A stretch of DNA of 64,000 bases from Flavimaribacter sediminis (GTDB taxonomy: Bacteria > Pseudomonadota > Alphaproteobacteria > Rhizobiales > Rhizobiaceae), in contig NZ_JAICBX010000001.1 of NCBI RefSeq assembly GCF_019492055.1, forward strand, positions 806,001-870,000, read 5' to 3'. The notes under the pieces are model-generated. The model was not told the DNA's origin and made no database searches. It saw only the letters and a program-made list of their open reading frames with translations. The number at the start of each line of letters is the position of its first letter. Positions within the stretch are counted from its first letter, which is position 1. Shown piece by piece: positions 8,043 through 17,379 of this stretch. The translations under genes and the position numbers were made by a program.

Positions 8043-9769
8043 GACACCGTCCTTTCTACCTGTTTGACCGGTCTGGGCGTTGTGCTGACGATTTCCTCTT
8101 TCGGGCCGAAACCCATCTGCTTGCCTTCGCCCATCGCCAGGACGAGGTTGACAGCGGCGATGGCGCTTGGGCGATGGGCAATCACGACGACCACGCCGCC
8201 GCGTTTGCGCACCCCGCGGATCGCGGACGTCAGGGCTTCTTCGCCGGCGCCGTCGAGATTGGAATTCGGTTCGTCAAGGACGACAAGGAAGGGGTCGCGA
8301 TAAAGCGCGCGGGCGAGCGCCACGCGCTGACGCTGGCCTGCCGACAACGCCGATCCGCCTTCTCCGAGTTGCGTCTCGTAGCCATCCGGAAATTTCAGGA
8401 TGAGTTCATGGACGCCGGCCGCCATGGCCGCCGCGATCACGTCTTCGTCTTTTGCATCGGGGTCGAAGCGGCAGATGTTGTCCGCCACGGAACCGTCGAA
8501 CAGCTCGATGTCCTGGGGCAGGTAGCCGATATGGGCGCCAAGTTGCTCCGAAGACCATTGATCGAGGGACGCGCCGTCAAGACGCACCGTGCCGCGAACC
8601 GGCCGCCAGGCGCCGATGAGCAGGCGGGCCAGAGACGACTTGCCCGATCCGCTCGCTCCGACGACGCCGAGACCGTCTCCGGCGGACAGGGCGAATGCAA
8701 TGTCCTGGACGACAAGCCGCTTGCTTCCCGGAGGAACGGCCGTGACATGTTCGACAGACAGGGATTTCTGCGGAGCCGGCAGCTGCAGCGCATTCGGCTG
8801 ATCCGGCATCACCTTGAGGAGTTCGCCCAGTCGCCGCCAGCTTATGCGCGCGGCCACCAGATTTTTCCAGTGGGCCACAGCCTGTTCAACCGGCCCAAGC
8901 GCCCGCGAGACCAGAATGGCGCTGGCGATGATGGCGCCGGTCGTCACTTCGTTCTCGATGACCAGAAAGGCCCCGAGCGCGAGCACCATCGACTGTATAA
9001 ACAACCGAAATGTGCGGGCAATCGACGACAGTCCGCTGGTTCGATCGGCGGCTTTCTGCTGACTGTCGAGATATTTGCTGTTGATGCTCTCCCATCGTGA
9101 TCGCAGTCGCTCGCTCATTCCCATCGCAGCGACGACTTCGGCGTTTCGCCTGCCCGCGTCCAGAACGGAGTTCCGCGGCCCGGCCAGTTCGGCGGCTTCG
9201 CGCGAAGGACCCCGATTGGCGAATTCCGCAGTCAGCGACACGGCGACGATGACCAGGGCGCCGGCGATCGCTGCGTAGCCGATGAGAGGGTGGATGAGAT
9301 AGCAGACAACAATATAGAGCGGCATCCACGGCAGGTCGAAGAACGCGGCGGGACCGGCGCTTCCCAGAAACATCCGTATCTGATCGAGATCGCGCACCGG
9401 CTGCAGCCCGTCTCCATGGGCGGGTTTGGCCAGCGGCAGTCGCAGGATCGTATTGAAGACCCGGCCGGACAGGAAGCTGTCGAATGACCGGCCTACCCGT
9501 TGCAATATGCGCGCGCGGATGCCGTCGAGAACCCCCTGGATTGCGAACAGAAGACCGACGAGTATCGCCAGGGCGATGAGGGTCGGTATGGAGCGGGACG
9601 GCAGGACGCGGTCATAGACCTGCATCATGAAGAGGGGGCCGCTCAACATCAGTATGTTGATAACGGAGGAAAACAGCGCCACGCCCAACAGCGCCTTGCG
9701 GGACCGGTTCAATGTTTGGGCCAGTTCCGCCTTGACGTTTCCGTTGGGGTTTTGGCGCGTCAACACCAT
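8039..9769 (-). CDS. type I secretion ABC transporter, PrtD-type permease/ATPase
   Basis: The 576-residue half-transporter has an N-terminal membrane domain (about residues 25-300) and a C-terminal nucleotide-binding domain. Walker A is GASGSGKSS (371-379), the signature is LSAGQRQR (475-482) and Walker B LVVLDE (495-500). It lacks a C39 peptidase domain, so it belongs to the PrtD/AprD group that exports RTX proteins with a C-terminal signal. The adaptor gene follows directly. No RTX substrate or TolC gene is present nearby, so both must be encoded elsewhere. Confidence 0.9.
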   Translation of the reverse strand: MVLTRQNPNGNVKAELAQTLNRSRKALLGVALFSSVINILMLSGPLFMMQVYDRVLPSRSIPTLIALAILVGLLFAIQGVLDGIRARILQRVGRSFDSFLSGRVFNTILRLPLAKPAHGDGLQPVRDLDQIRMFLGSAGPAAFFDLPWMPLYIVVCYLIHPLIGYAAIAGALVIVAVSLTAEFANRGPSREAAELAGPRNSVLDAGRRNAEVVAAMGMSERLRSRWESINSKYLDSQQKAADRTSGLSSIARTFRLFIQSMVLALGAFLVIENEVTTGAIIASAILVSRALGPVEQAVAHWKNLVAARISWRRLGELLKVMPDQPNALQLPAPQKSLSVEHVTAVPPGSKRLVVQDIAFALSAGDGLGVVGASGSGKSSLARLLIGAWRPVRGTVRLDGASLDQWSSEQLGAHIGYLPQDIELFDGSVADNICRFDPDAKDEDVIAAAMAAGVHELILKFPDGYETQLGEGGSALSAGQRQRVALARALYRDPFLVVLDEPNSNLDGAGEEALTSAIRGVRKRGGVVVVIAHRPSAIAAVNLVLAMGEGKQMGFGPKEEIVSTTPRPVKQVERTVS

Positions 9770-10226
9770 CCAGCGCCTTTCAAGGATGAGTAGCGTGGAT
9801 TTGCATTAGTAAAAGTCGATCTTTTTTGCAGATGCGAAGATAATTTTGCACCAAATGAATGACTCAGAGTCAAATTAAATGAAAATTTGACCAATCTTCC
9901 TATATGCAAGGCGCTAATGTGCAAGCGCATGTAGATATCCTTTTAAGTATCACTGCAAGGATATGACAAAAAAAGCAACTTCATAAATGATTATCTTTAT
10001 AATTACTCGGATGTCCAGTTTTTACTTTTTATTTGTATCCAAAAAAGCACGGTTCTGTGAAATTTGATTAACAGCGCAACAGAAATCGGCGCTTGCGCAC
10101 ATGTCTGACGCAACGAGCAGACGCCCCTTTTGTTGGTAGCGCTATCGAATTCAAGTAAAAAGTGTCGCGCCTAAACCACAACGTGCGTTGGTCGACGTCG
10201 GGCGCCGCGCAGTGCAGCCGGTATCC
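9770..10226. promoter_or_regulatory. A+T-rich intergenic region with a perfect palindrome
   Basis: There is no gene in this 457-base stretch. It is far richer in A+T than its neighbours and must carry the promoter of the type I secretion operon. The 13-mer TGACTCAGAGTCA at 9860-9872 is a perfect palindrome about 90 bases upstream of the ABC gene and is a candidate regulator site. Confidence 0.4.
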
Positions 10227-11249
10227 TCAGGTGATGCCCTTGAACCAGTCTCCGATATAGGGCCTCGCGGCGTCTCTTCTTGCGGAGTTACGATCGGTTT
10301 GCGGTTTCACGGCGCTTCTCACCGATGATGGCGCAACGCCAAAACGCTGACGAAACAACTTGCTGAAACGGGCCGGGTCATCGAAACCGATCCGGGCGGC
10401 GACTTCCCGAATCTTTCCGTATCGCAACGGCCCCGAAACGAGCAGTAAATAGGCGCGGTCCAGACGGCGCTGCTTGATGTATTGCGCTAAGCCGCCGGCC
10501 TCGGCGAAATCTCTGTAAACCGTCGGTTTGGAAACGTCGAATTCCTTGCTCAGCCGGTCGACATCGAGGTCGGGATCAGCCAGGTTCTTGTCTAAGTAGG
10601 ATCGCATGGCCTTGCGGCGGGCTTCTTCGTATGTCGCCGCAGCGTGTTCATCGTCCGGAGAAAGCTGCAACAGACCTTTCAAAAGATCGCAGAATCCGTC
10701 TTTTATGGAATTGGCGTCTCGTTCGAGGATCAGCGGCGCCTGTTTCAGAATGGCAAAGAGGCATTGCTGAAGCAGGTGGGTGATCGCCGCGCCTCTGGGG
10801 AACATGATATGGGGCGGATGACGACCAGGGTCATATCCGACGGCTTCATGGGGAATAATCACGCCGGTCGAAACCGAATGGCTACAGTGCAAATAGCGTT
10901 CACGCGAAAAATCAAAGATGTGTACTTCCCCAGGGACCATTTCGAAGGAAACGTCATGGCAAATCCCGCGACATGATCCGCTCCTGTACACCTGGAGCGA
11001 AAGGTAGTTGCCGGTTTTTTCCACATGGCCGCTGTGTCGACTGATTGACTGTTTCGATAGAGTGACGTTGGAAAAGACAAGTGAGCCTACCAGCCATGCT
11101 CTCACATTCTCCGATGCGCCTTCGTCCTCAAAACAGGGCTCCACATCGTAAAAGTCCTGAACCTGTTCGCGCCATGCATCGAACAGGTGGTCCTTCCCTA
11201 CAATCGACTTGTCCAGCAGAAAGAACGGAACACGTTTTCCATCACTCAT
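10227..11249 (-). CDS. AraC-family transcriptional regulator (tandem copy A)
   Basis: A 340-residue regulator with an N-terminal AraC-binding-2 type sensory domain (about 1-220). Its C-terminal double helix-turn-helix has PDLDVDRLSKEFDVSKPTVYRDFAE as first and IREVAARIGFDDPARFSKLFRQRFG as second recognition unit. I placed the start at the ATG at 11249 because alignment with the neighbouring paralogue begins there; an ATG at 11297 is possible. The two proteins share the LDKSIVG...FDAWREQV opening and a GDWFKGIT/GDWFKSIS tail. No target gene is adjacent except the secretion operon beyond a long gap. Confidence 0.8.
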   Translation of the reverse strand: MSDGKRVPFFLLDKSIVGKDHLFDAWREQVQDFYDVEPCFEDEGASENVRAWLVGSLVFSNVTLSKQSISRHSGHVEKTGNYLSLQVYRSGSCRGICHDVSFEMVPGEVHIFDFSRERYLHCSHSVSTGVIIPHEAVGYDPGRHPPHIMFPRGAAITHLLQQCLFAILKQAPLILERDANSIKDGFCDLLKGLLQLSPDDEHAAATYEEARRKAMRSYLDKNLADPDLDVDRLSKEFDVSKPTVYRDFAEAGGLAQYIKQRRLDRAYLLLVSGPLRYGKIREVAARIGFDDPARFSKLFRQRFGVAPSSVRSAVKPQTDRNSARRDAARPYIGDWFKGIT

Positions 11250-11354
11250 GCCATGCACCGTGTCATCAGGAAGCCTTGGGGCCGCGGGAGTTTCCATACC
11301 GCCTATCGGTATGCGTCGCCTTCCAATTCATCGTTGGCTTTCATCTCCCCCGTG

Positions 11355-12374
11355 TCAGGAGATGCTCTTGAACCAGTCCCCCAGAAAGGGAGTCTTGAGC
11401 TTTCCTTTACCGGGGTTCGATGCGTGGCCTGATACATTCATATTCATAACGAATGTCGGCGTAGTACCGAAGCGTTGACGAAATAGCCTGCTAAAATAGG
11501 CCGGATCTTCGAAACCGAGATTCATTGAGACGTCCTGAACCTTTCCGTATCGCGAAGGCCCTGAAACAAGCCGCGAAAACGCGTGATCGAGACGGCGCTG
11601 CATGATGTAATGCGATACGCCGCCGATTTCTGCGAAGTCTCTGTAAACCGTTGGAATGGACACGCCGAATTGCTTGCTCAATCTTTCCACGTTCAGATCA
11701 GGGTCGGCCAGATGCTTTTCCAGATATTCCTTCATTGCGTCGCTGCGGAGCTTGCCGAGTTTGGGCGACAAGGGTTTGTCAAGCGAGGTGATTCCGAGCA
11801 ATCCTTTCAGAAGGCCGCAAAAGCCCTCCCGGATAGCACCTGCTTCGTCTGTCGTAATCTGCGATGCTCGGTCGAGCACTGCAAACACGCTTTCGATCAG
11901 CAGATGCGTTATCGGTGATCCCGACGGGAATTTGAAGTACGCAGGATGCTGGCCCGGATCGTACCCGATGGCCTTGTGCGGGAGGACGACGCCGAACACG
12001 CCCGAACTCTCGGAGAATGAATTGAATTCTCGAGAAAAGTCAAAGACATGAACTTCCCCTGGAAGCATGTCAAACGAAATATTGTCTACAATTCCGCGGC
12101 AACGACCCTTGGAGTAAATCTGAAGCGAAAGATAGTCGCTGCTGTTTCTCAGATGGGACTTGCAATGGCTGAATGACTGGCTGGAGAAAGCCACGTCGGA
12201 AAATATCAGCGAGTCAATCAACCAGGCTTTTAACGTCTCGCGAGAACTTGGCTGATCCGATCCAAGTTTAATATCATAACATTCGCGGACCTGTTCGCGC
12301 CATGCGTCGAATACGTGCTTTTCGCCTACAATCGATTTGTCCAGGATTATGGACGGGACTAAATCGTGAACCAC
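11355..12374 (-). CDS. AraC-family transcriptional regulator (tandem copy B)
   Basis: A 339-residue paralogue of the next gene downstream, with the same domain order. The sensory domain covers about 1-215, and the HTH contains PDLNVERLSKQFGVSIPTVYRDFAE and VQDVSMNLGFEDPAYFSRLFRQRFG. The two copies are clearly similar along their whole length, which points to tandem duplication followed by divergence of the sensory domain. They are separated by about 105 bases, so each could have its own promoter. No ligand can be named. Confidence 0.8.
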   Translation of the reverse strand: MVHDLVPSIILDKSIVGEKHVFDAWREQVRECYDIKLGSDQPSSRETLKAWLIDSLIFSDVAFSSQSFSHCKSHLRNSSDYLSLQIYSKGRCRGIVDNISFDMLPGEVHVFDFSREFNSFSESSGVFGVVLPHKAIGYDPGQHPAYFKFPSGSPITHLLIESVFAVLDRASQITTDEAGAIREGFCGLLKGLLGITSLDKPLSPKLGKLRSDAMKEYLEKHLADPDLNVERLSKQFGVSIPTVYRDFAEIGGVSHYIMQRRLDHAFSRLVSGPSRYGKVQDVSMNLGFEDPAYFSRLFRQRFGTTPTFVMNMNVSGHASNPGKGKLKTPFLGDWFKSIS

Positions 12375-13122
12375 TACCGTTTCCCCAATGGTTTATGCAC
12401 GTCGCTCCCTATATCGTCTTCTCAATGGCTAGCATAACTAATGTAATAAGCAACTAAAATTGAGGAAAAATAACCTAATAGATGCTTTTTAGCAGTAACA
12501 AGTGTCGAAAATCTACTGGGCAGAATTAGTGTGTATAAAATTTTATTATGACGTTGATATGCTTGCCTTATGGTTGTGTTCGATGAAACGTTAATTGCGT
12601 ATTATGACATTTCCATTGAAGTGTACTTCAGTGGCTATCTAGTGCTCTGATCCCTCCATATTTTTTTCAAACGACCTTCGTCTTATCGAAGCAGCCGGTT
12701 CAGACGTGCGTTTTGGTGAACAGAATAAGTATTTTACCGGCGGCGCAGGACAGTCTCGATACACTCTTGTTCGTCTTTGAGCTCACGATCCTCGCCGTAG
12801 ACTTTCCGCAAAGCCGACAGGCCTCACCTATGTGGTTCAATCGTTCCGCCGATAATCGATTTGCGTGGGTAGATGCGTCTCTTCAGAACGCGTTGCAATC
12901 ACGCATTGATACGATTGTCCAAGGTCTGTTGACAGGTATGCCCTTGGACTAAAAATGGTATGATGCTCATGAATATTACCTAATGTATCTTAGTTTTCAT
13001 TTGCAGGTGACGCGTCATGAGGGCGCGATTACTAATTTGTAAATATTTTTCACAAAACATTCAGTTTAAATTGTTGTTGTTTGAGAAATAAGCTGCTGGG
13101 TTGCCCCCGCAGGGCGGTGCCT
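12375..13122. other. A+T-rich intergenic region without a convincing gene
   Basis: This 748-base stretch lies between the AraC pair and the TRAP permease stop codon. It contains a TTG-started plus-strand frame of 79 codons (12713-12952) without ribosome-binding site or recognisable family. The promoter of AraC copy B should lie at its left end. Base composition is distinctly lower in G+C than the operons on either side. Confidence 0.35.
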
Positions 13123-15129
13123 CTAATCATCACCGTCAATTCGTTTGCCGGCATGTGAAAGACGCTGGCGTCGCCATGCGAAAGTGGCGGGGAGAACGGC
13201 GAGAAGCACACCGATGAGTGAGACTTCCGCCGATCCGAGGCTCTGGAGCCAACCGATCGGTGCGGCGACCAGCAGTCCCGCGATGCAGAGCAGACCCCGC
13301 ATCGCGATTGACATCGCGCCGCGTCCAAGGGTTCCCACGAAAGCAAGGTAGCCTTGCAACCCGGCTGCGAGAAACCAGACGCCGACAAATGCACCGAGGA
13401 TACTGAAGATGACCTCGGGCATCGGTCCTTGTCCGATCAACGCCGGATTGAGGACGAAGAAGAACGGAATCACATATATCACGACGCCAAGCCTTGTCGC
13501 TTGCCAGGCCGACGCCATCGGGTTCGCCCCGGCGAGGGTTGCGGCTGAAAATGCACCGAGGGCGACCGGGGGCGTGATGAAGCTGACCATTCCCCAATAG
13601 AGAATGAAAAGGTGGACGGCGAGTTCATTGAGGCCCGTCTGTACCAGCGCGGGGGCAAGCACCACGGCGAGAAAAATGTAGCAAGCGGTTACCGTCATAC
13701 CCATTCCAAAAATGAAGGAGGTCAGGGCGCCCATAAGGAGCAACATCGCAGTGGAGTCGCCAGCGACATGCACCAGTTCGTTCGCCAGCGGTCCGGTCAG
13801 ACCCGTCGCCTGGAACGCGCCGACGATCATGCCGATGCCCAGCAGGATCGACACGATTTCGGACAGGGTGCGGCCGACCGAGACGATCATGTCGACGAAG
13901 CCATCCCGCGTGAACCGGTCGCGCCGGCTGAACTGGTTGAGGACCAGCAGCAGGACGACGGCGTAGAAGGGAGCGGTCGTTTCCCATCTGTAGGCGGTCA
14001 TGAGAACGATGAGCAGTGCGAAGACCAGGATATAAGGCCAGCCGCTCCGCAGGGTCTCACGAAGCCGGGGGAGCTCCGCTCGTGACAGCCCGGAGAGAGC
14101 GAACCTGGCGGAGTAAGCGTCAATCTGGACGAAAAGACCGAAATAGTAGAGCGCGGAAGGGATCGCCGCAGCCAGCATGATCTCGACATAGGGGCGCCCC
14201 AGCCAGGACGACATGACGAAAGCGGTGGCCCCCATGATCGGCGGCATGAGCACGCCTCCAGTGGAGGCGCAGGCTTCGATCGCGGCTGCAACCCTGGCGG
14301 AAAAGCCGCTGGATTTCATCGCCGGTATGGATACGGCCCCGGTCGTCAGCACGTTGGAGATCACCGATCCGGACATGGAGCCCATGAAACCCGATGCGAA
14401 GATCGACACCTTGCCTGCGCCGCCGCGATATTGCCCGACCAACGCCATCGCGAGTTCGTTGAAAAAGCGCCCGCCGCCGGTGAACTGAAGGACCGCGCCG
14501 AAAAGGATGAATCCGATGACGAGCGTGCCGAACGCCTGCATCGGAATGCCGAAGGACGCCTCCGAGGAGATCATGAAGAACGGCACCACGTCAGTGAAGG
14601 GCTGGGTGAAGCCACTCAACGGATCGGGGACGCTGCCGGCGAATGTCGGGTAGATCGAGAAGATAAGAACCACGCCGAACAGGATGAATCCGCCCGCCCT
14701 GCGCGTCCCCTCAAGGATGAGGAGGTAGAGCGCGATTGACATCCATTTCGCGGTCTCCGGCGCTGCATATTCCCATCCATTGCGGAGACTTTCGTCGGAC
14801 GTGTAGGCGAAATATCCGCCGATGAGCAGCGTCGGGACGACAAGGAGCCAATCGTACCAGGGGATATCGGCCGAGCGGCGGCCCGTGATCCGGAACGCGA
14901 GGAACGTCACGGAAAGAAAGATGCCCGCGAGAACATAAAGATATGTCCCTTCGAGCATCGCTGCGCCGCCGAGCCTCAGATTGAAGAGCTGATTGATCGC
15001 AAGCAGGATCGCCGCTGTCGTGGCGATTCCGATGTACCAGCGCGCCACACCTGAAAACCTCAGTGTCTCGCTGACGATCTCTTCTTCGAGAACCCTTGGG
15101 ACGCGTTCATTGTTCACGCCGTCGCTCAT
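13123..15129 (-). CDS. TRAP transporter fused permease (DctQM type)
   Basis: The 668-residue protein has about 16-18 hydrophobic segments. The first part corresponds to the small DctQ-like subunit and the rest to the large DctM-like subunit, with the repeated GSMSGSVISNVLTTGAVSIP and GMGMTVTACYIFLAVVLAP re-entrant motifs typical of this family. Fused permeases pair with TAXI-type binding proteins, and the gene for one lies immediately upstream. Together they form a Na+-driven secondary importer for an organic acid. The substrate is not evident. The neighbouring CoA-transferase suggests it is then converted to a CoA thioester. Confidence 0.9.
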   Translation of the reverse strand: MSDGVNNERVPRVLEEEIVSETLRFSGVARWYIGIATTAAILLAINQLFNLRLGGAAMLEGTYLYVLAGIFLSVTFLAFRITGRRSADIPWYDWLLVVPTLLIGGYFAYTSDESLRNGWEYAAPETAKWMSIALYLLILEGTRRAGGFILFGVVLIFSIYPTFAGSVPDPLSGFTQPFTDVVPFFMISSEASFGIPMQAFGTLVIGFILFGAVLQFTGGGRFFNELAMALVGQYRGGAGKVSIFASGFMGSMSGSVISNVLTTGAVSIPAMKSSGFSARVAAAIEACASTGGVLMPPIMGATAFVMSSWLGRPYVEIMLAAAIPSALYYFGLFVQIDAYSARFALSGLSRAELPRLRETLRSGWPYILVFALLIVLMTAYRWETTAPFYAVVLLLVLNQFSRRDRFTRDGFVDMIVSVGRTLSEIVSILLGIGMIVGAFQATGLTGPLANELVHVAGDSTAMLLLMGALTSFIFGMGMTVTACYIFLAVVLAPALVQTGLNELAVHLFILYWGMVSFITPPVALGAFSAATLAGANPMASAWQATRLGVVIYVIPFFFVLNPALIGQGPMPEVIFSILGAFVGVWFLAAGLQGYLAFVGTLGRGAMSIAMRGLLCIAGLLVAAPIGWLQSLGSAEVSLIGVLLAVLPATFAWRRQRLSHAGKRIDGDD

Positions 15130-15165
15130 CCTAAGCGCTCATGTCCAATTTGCCGGGAGACGATC

Positions 15166-15187
15166 GGGCGGGCTCCACGCCCCGCCC
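15166..15187 (-). promoter_or_regulatory. intercistronic hairpin between TAXI binding-protein and permease genes
   Basis: GGGCGGG (15166-15172) pairs with CCCGCCC (15181-15187) around an 8-base loop, directly after the binding-protein stop codon. Such hairpins usually keep binding-protein mRNA more abundant than permease mRNA. Confidence 0.5.
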
Positions 15188-15194
15188 TGTCAAC

Positions 15195-16352
15195 TCAGAA
15201 GGCCACCTGGAAACCACCAGCTTTAAGAGCGTCGCGCCGCTTCTCCTTCCATGCGGCGTCCCAGTCGTCGGGTGTAGCGGCCTTGAGCTCTTCCCATGCG
15301 GCAGCCAGCGTATCCTGACGGGCGAGAAGCATGTCGTTGTGCTTCTGCGCTTCCTCTGTCCAGACGCCGGCCTCCTTGTAGTAGCGGACTGCGCCGGCTT
15401 GGTATGGGATCACCCATTCAAGTTGCTGGAACTTTATCGCCCAGCCGTCGATACCGGGGGCCTTGCCGGAATAGGCGGGCAGAAGATCGAACATCGCCTT
15501 GGTCATGTTGTATGCGAGATCCTCGTCGGTGGTGTCGAGCGCAATGAGGATCGGATAGGGGAAAGCCGCCATGTCCCGGCCATTGGTGCCGTCAATGTTC
15601 GCACCGACCGTCCCGCGGGACTTGATATAGTAAGGAGCGACGTCGGTAAGCCGCTTGAATGCCGCATCGTCCGACGGATCAAACGGCGGCCAGTAGAGTC
15701 CGCGCGGACTTGACGCCGCTTCATAGGTCACACCTGAGTTGGTGGACGAGAACGCAACGTCGACGGTCCCGTCAACCATGCCCTTCCACGCAGCGCCGAA
15801 GCCACCGAACTCGACGGTCTCGACGTCGTCCCATGTCAGCCCGCCATAGGCCAGCCACGCCGAAGTGTTCGTGTTGAGCGCGGGCGCACCCTTGATGGAG
15901 GCGACGCGGAGCCCTTTGATATCCTCATAAGTGAAGCCTTTGCAGTCCGGCTTGCCCACCTCGTCGCATGCCGCGCGTGCAACACCCACCGACATGGCGA
16001 CACCGCCGCCGGAGTTGGTGCCTAGCAGGCGGATCTTTTGCGGCCCCCAGGAATCTGCTCCGAAGTCCAGCACACCTTCCTGCGCAAGATAGACCCCGAT
16101 ACCGTTAAGGGAGAAGGGGACCTTGCCCTGTCGCAGCGGCTCCATTCGCGCGATATCGTTGCCGGCCGGTAGAATCCGCAAATTGATCCCGGCCTCATCC
16201 TGGAGCGCCGCACCGATAGCCACAGCCTCGTTATACCCTGCGGATCCGGTTCCATAGGCGGTCCAGGCGAGCTGTTTCGGCAGTTCGAAATCGGCGGCGT
16301 TGACCGCGGTCGAAGCCACACACATCGCAGCCACGTAGATGAATTTTTGCAT
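15195..16352 (-). CDS. TAXI-family TRAP transporter substrate-binding protein
   Basis: From the ATG at 16352, which has GGGAGG 6-7 bases upstream, the product has 385 residues. It starts with a cleavable signal peptide (MQKFIYVAAMCVASTAVNA). The mature protein shows TAXI-family hallmarks: TAYGTGSAGYNEAVAIGAAL near the N-terminus and conserved central segments such as LLGTNSGGGVAMSVG. It binds ligand in the periplasm and delivers it to the fused TRAP permease encoded next. The operon starts here; a perfect palindrome about 100 bases upstream may be its operator. Confidence 0.88.
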   Translation of the reverse strand: MQKFIYVAAMCVASTAVNAADFELPKQLAWTAYGTGSAGYNEAVAIGAALQDEAGINLRILPAGNDIARMEPLRQGKVPFSLNGIGVYLAQEGVLDFGADSWGPQKIRLLGTNSGGGVAMSVGVARAACDEVGKPDCKGFTYEDIKGLRVASIKGAPALNTNTSAWLAYGGLTWDDVETVEFGGFGAAWKGMVDGTVDVAFSSTNSGVTYEAASSPRGLYWPPFDPSDDAAFKRLTDVAPYYIKSRGTVGANIDGTNGRDMAAFPYPILIALDTTDEDLAYNMTKAMFDLLPAYSGKAPGIDGWAIKFQQLEWVIPYQAGAVRYYKEAGVWTEEAQKHNDMLLARQDTLAAAWEELKAATPDDWDAAWKEKRRDALKAGGFQVAF

Positions 16353-16450
16353 CGTTTCCTCCCTTGTTCGCAGCGCTTCTAAACGCTGACGCCACCCTTG
16401 CACACAGATGACACATCTTCAAATTCTTTTCTATTTATTTGTCATATTTT

Positions 16451-16468
16451 TTATATTGTTCAATATAA
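16451..16468. promoter_or_regulatory. 18-bp palindrome upstream of TAXI-TRAP operon, candidate IclR operator
   Basis: TTATATTGTTCAATATAA is a perfect inverted repeat in the A+T-rich region between the IclR gene stop and the TAXI gene start. A closely related sequence occurs at 18648-18664 in the other promoter region of this cluster. The shared motif makes the local IclR regulator a plausible binder. Confidence 0.5.
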
Positions 16469-16539
16469 TCAAATCACGAATCGGCGCAAGCTAAGAATTG
16501 CGGGCGAATGCCCGCGCACAGCTTGAACTGTGTTGGATG

Positions 16540-17379
16540 TCAATCGAGGCGCGGAGGCAGCCGAAAGACTCCTGACAGGCGCATGGACGCCGCGGCCTCG
16601 GCCAGCCGCGGACCGAAGTCCGTTTCGAAATACTCGGCTACAGCGCGGTAGCGCGGCACCGCGCAAGCGATGGCAACAAAGAGGCCGTCTTCGGTCCGTC
16701 CGATGGGTGCACCGGCGGCGACCAGTTCCGGCCGCCAATCACCGTACGACACACAGAAGCCCTCGGTCTGGCAGCGGGCCACGGCCGCTTCCATCAATGA
16801 GCTGGATTCCTCGAAGTCGCGTCCGTGGATCGCGCGGATCTCGGCGATCTTGGCATCGTACTCCATGGAGGGGAGCATCGAGAGAATGGACCAGCCGAGC
16901 GCGGAGTGGTGAAGCGGCCCAGACTGGCCGATGTCGGGAACGTGCGGCCAGCCCGGCGGAAGACCCGCCGTCTGGACGTGAACGAAGGAGTCTCCCGACA
17001 TGACTCCGACCGAGGCGTTGCCCGAACACATCTCGGCCATTTCGCGCATCGGGCCACCCACGTTGTGGCGCCACGGCATCGTCGCAAGGAGAGGATAGTT
17101 CAGAGAAAGAAGCCGCGGTGCGAGGCGGAACGCCCCCGTCTGTGTCTTGCGCAGGTAGCCGAGATGGAGAAGTGTCTTGCACAGGCGGGAAATGGTCGGA
17201 CGCTTCAGCCCCATACGGCGCGCAATCTCCGAATTGGTCAGTTCCTGCTCTTCCATGGAGAAACACTGCAGGATCTCAATGCCGCGCATCAGCGTTGACG
17301 AAACGGATGTGTCAAGTTCGCCGACCAGCGCTGCTTCCTGCTCACCCGCCGGCAATTCCTGCTCCGTCGCCGCTTTCAT
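16540..17379 (-). CDS. IclR-family transcriptional regulator
   Basis: The 279-residue product has an N-terminal winged helix (about residues 30-90; LTNSEIARRMGLKRPTISRL is the recognition region) and a C-terminal IclR effector-binding domain (about 105-270). Its ATG overlaps the stop codon of the upstream CoA-transferase gene by 4 bases, so the two are co-transcribed. It probably controls the TRAP importer and the acyl-CoA genes around it in response to the imported acid or its CoA ester. Confidence 0.88.
   Translation of the reverse strand: MKAATEQELPAGEQEAALVGELDTSVSSTLMRGIEILQCFSMEEQELTNSEIARRMGLKRPTISRLCKTLLHLGYLRKTQTGAFRLAPRLLSLNYPLLATMPWRHNVGGPMREMAEMCSGNASVGVMSGDSFVHVQTAGLPPGWPHVPDIGQSGPLHHSALGWSILSMLPSMEYDAKIAEIRAIHGRDFEESSSLMEAAVARCQTEGFCVSYGDWRPELVAAGAPIGRTEDGLFVAIACAVPRYRAVAEYFETDFGPRLAEAAASMRLSGVFRLPPRLD

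Noticed and set aside
8174-9100. 308-codon plus-strand frame opposite the type I ABC transporter
   Set aside because: The minus strand has Walker A, signature and Walker B motifs in register across the same bases.
12713-12952. 79-codon frame between AraC copy B and the TRAP permease
   Set aside because: It needs a TTG start without ribosome-binding site and matches nothing I know; kept only as a remark on the intergenic region.
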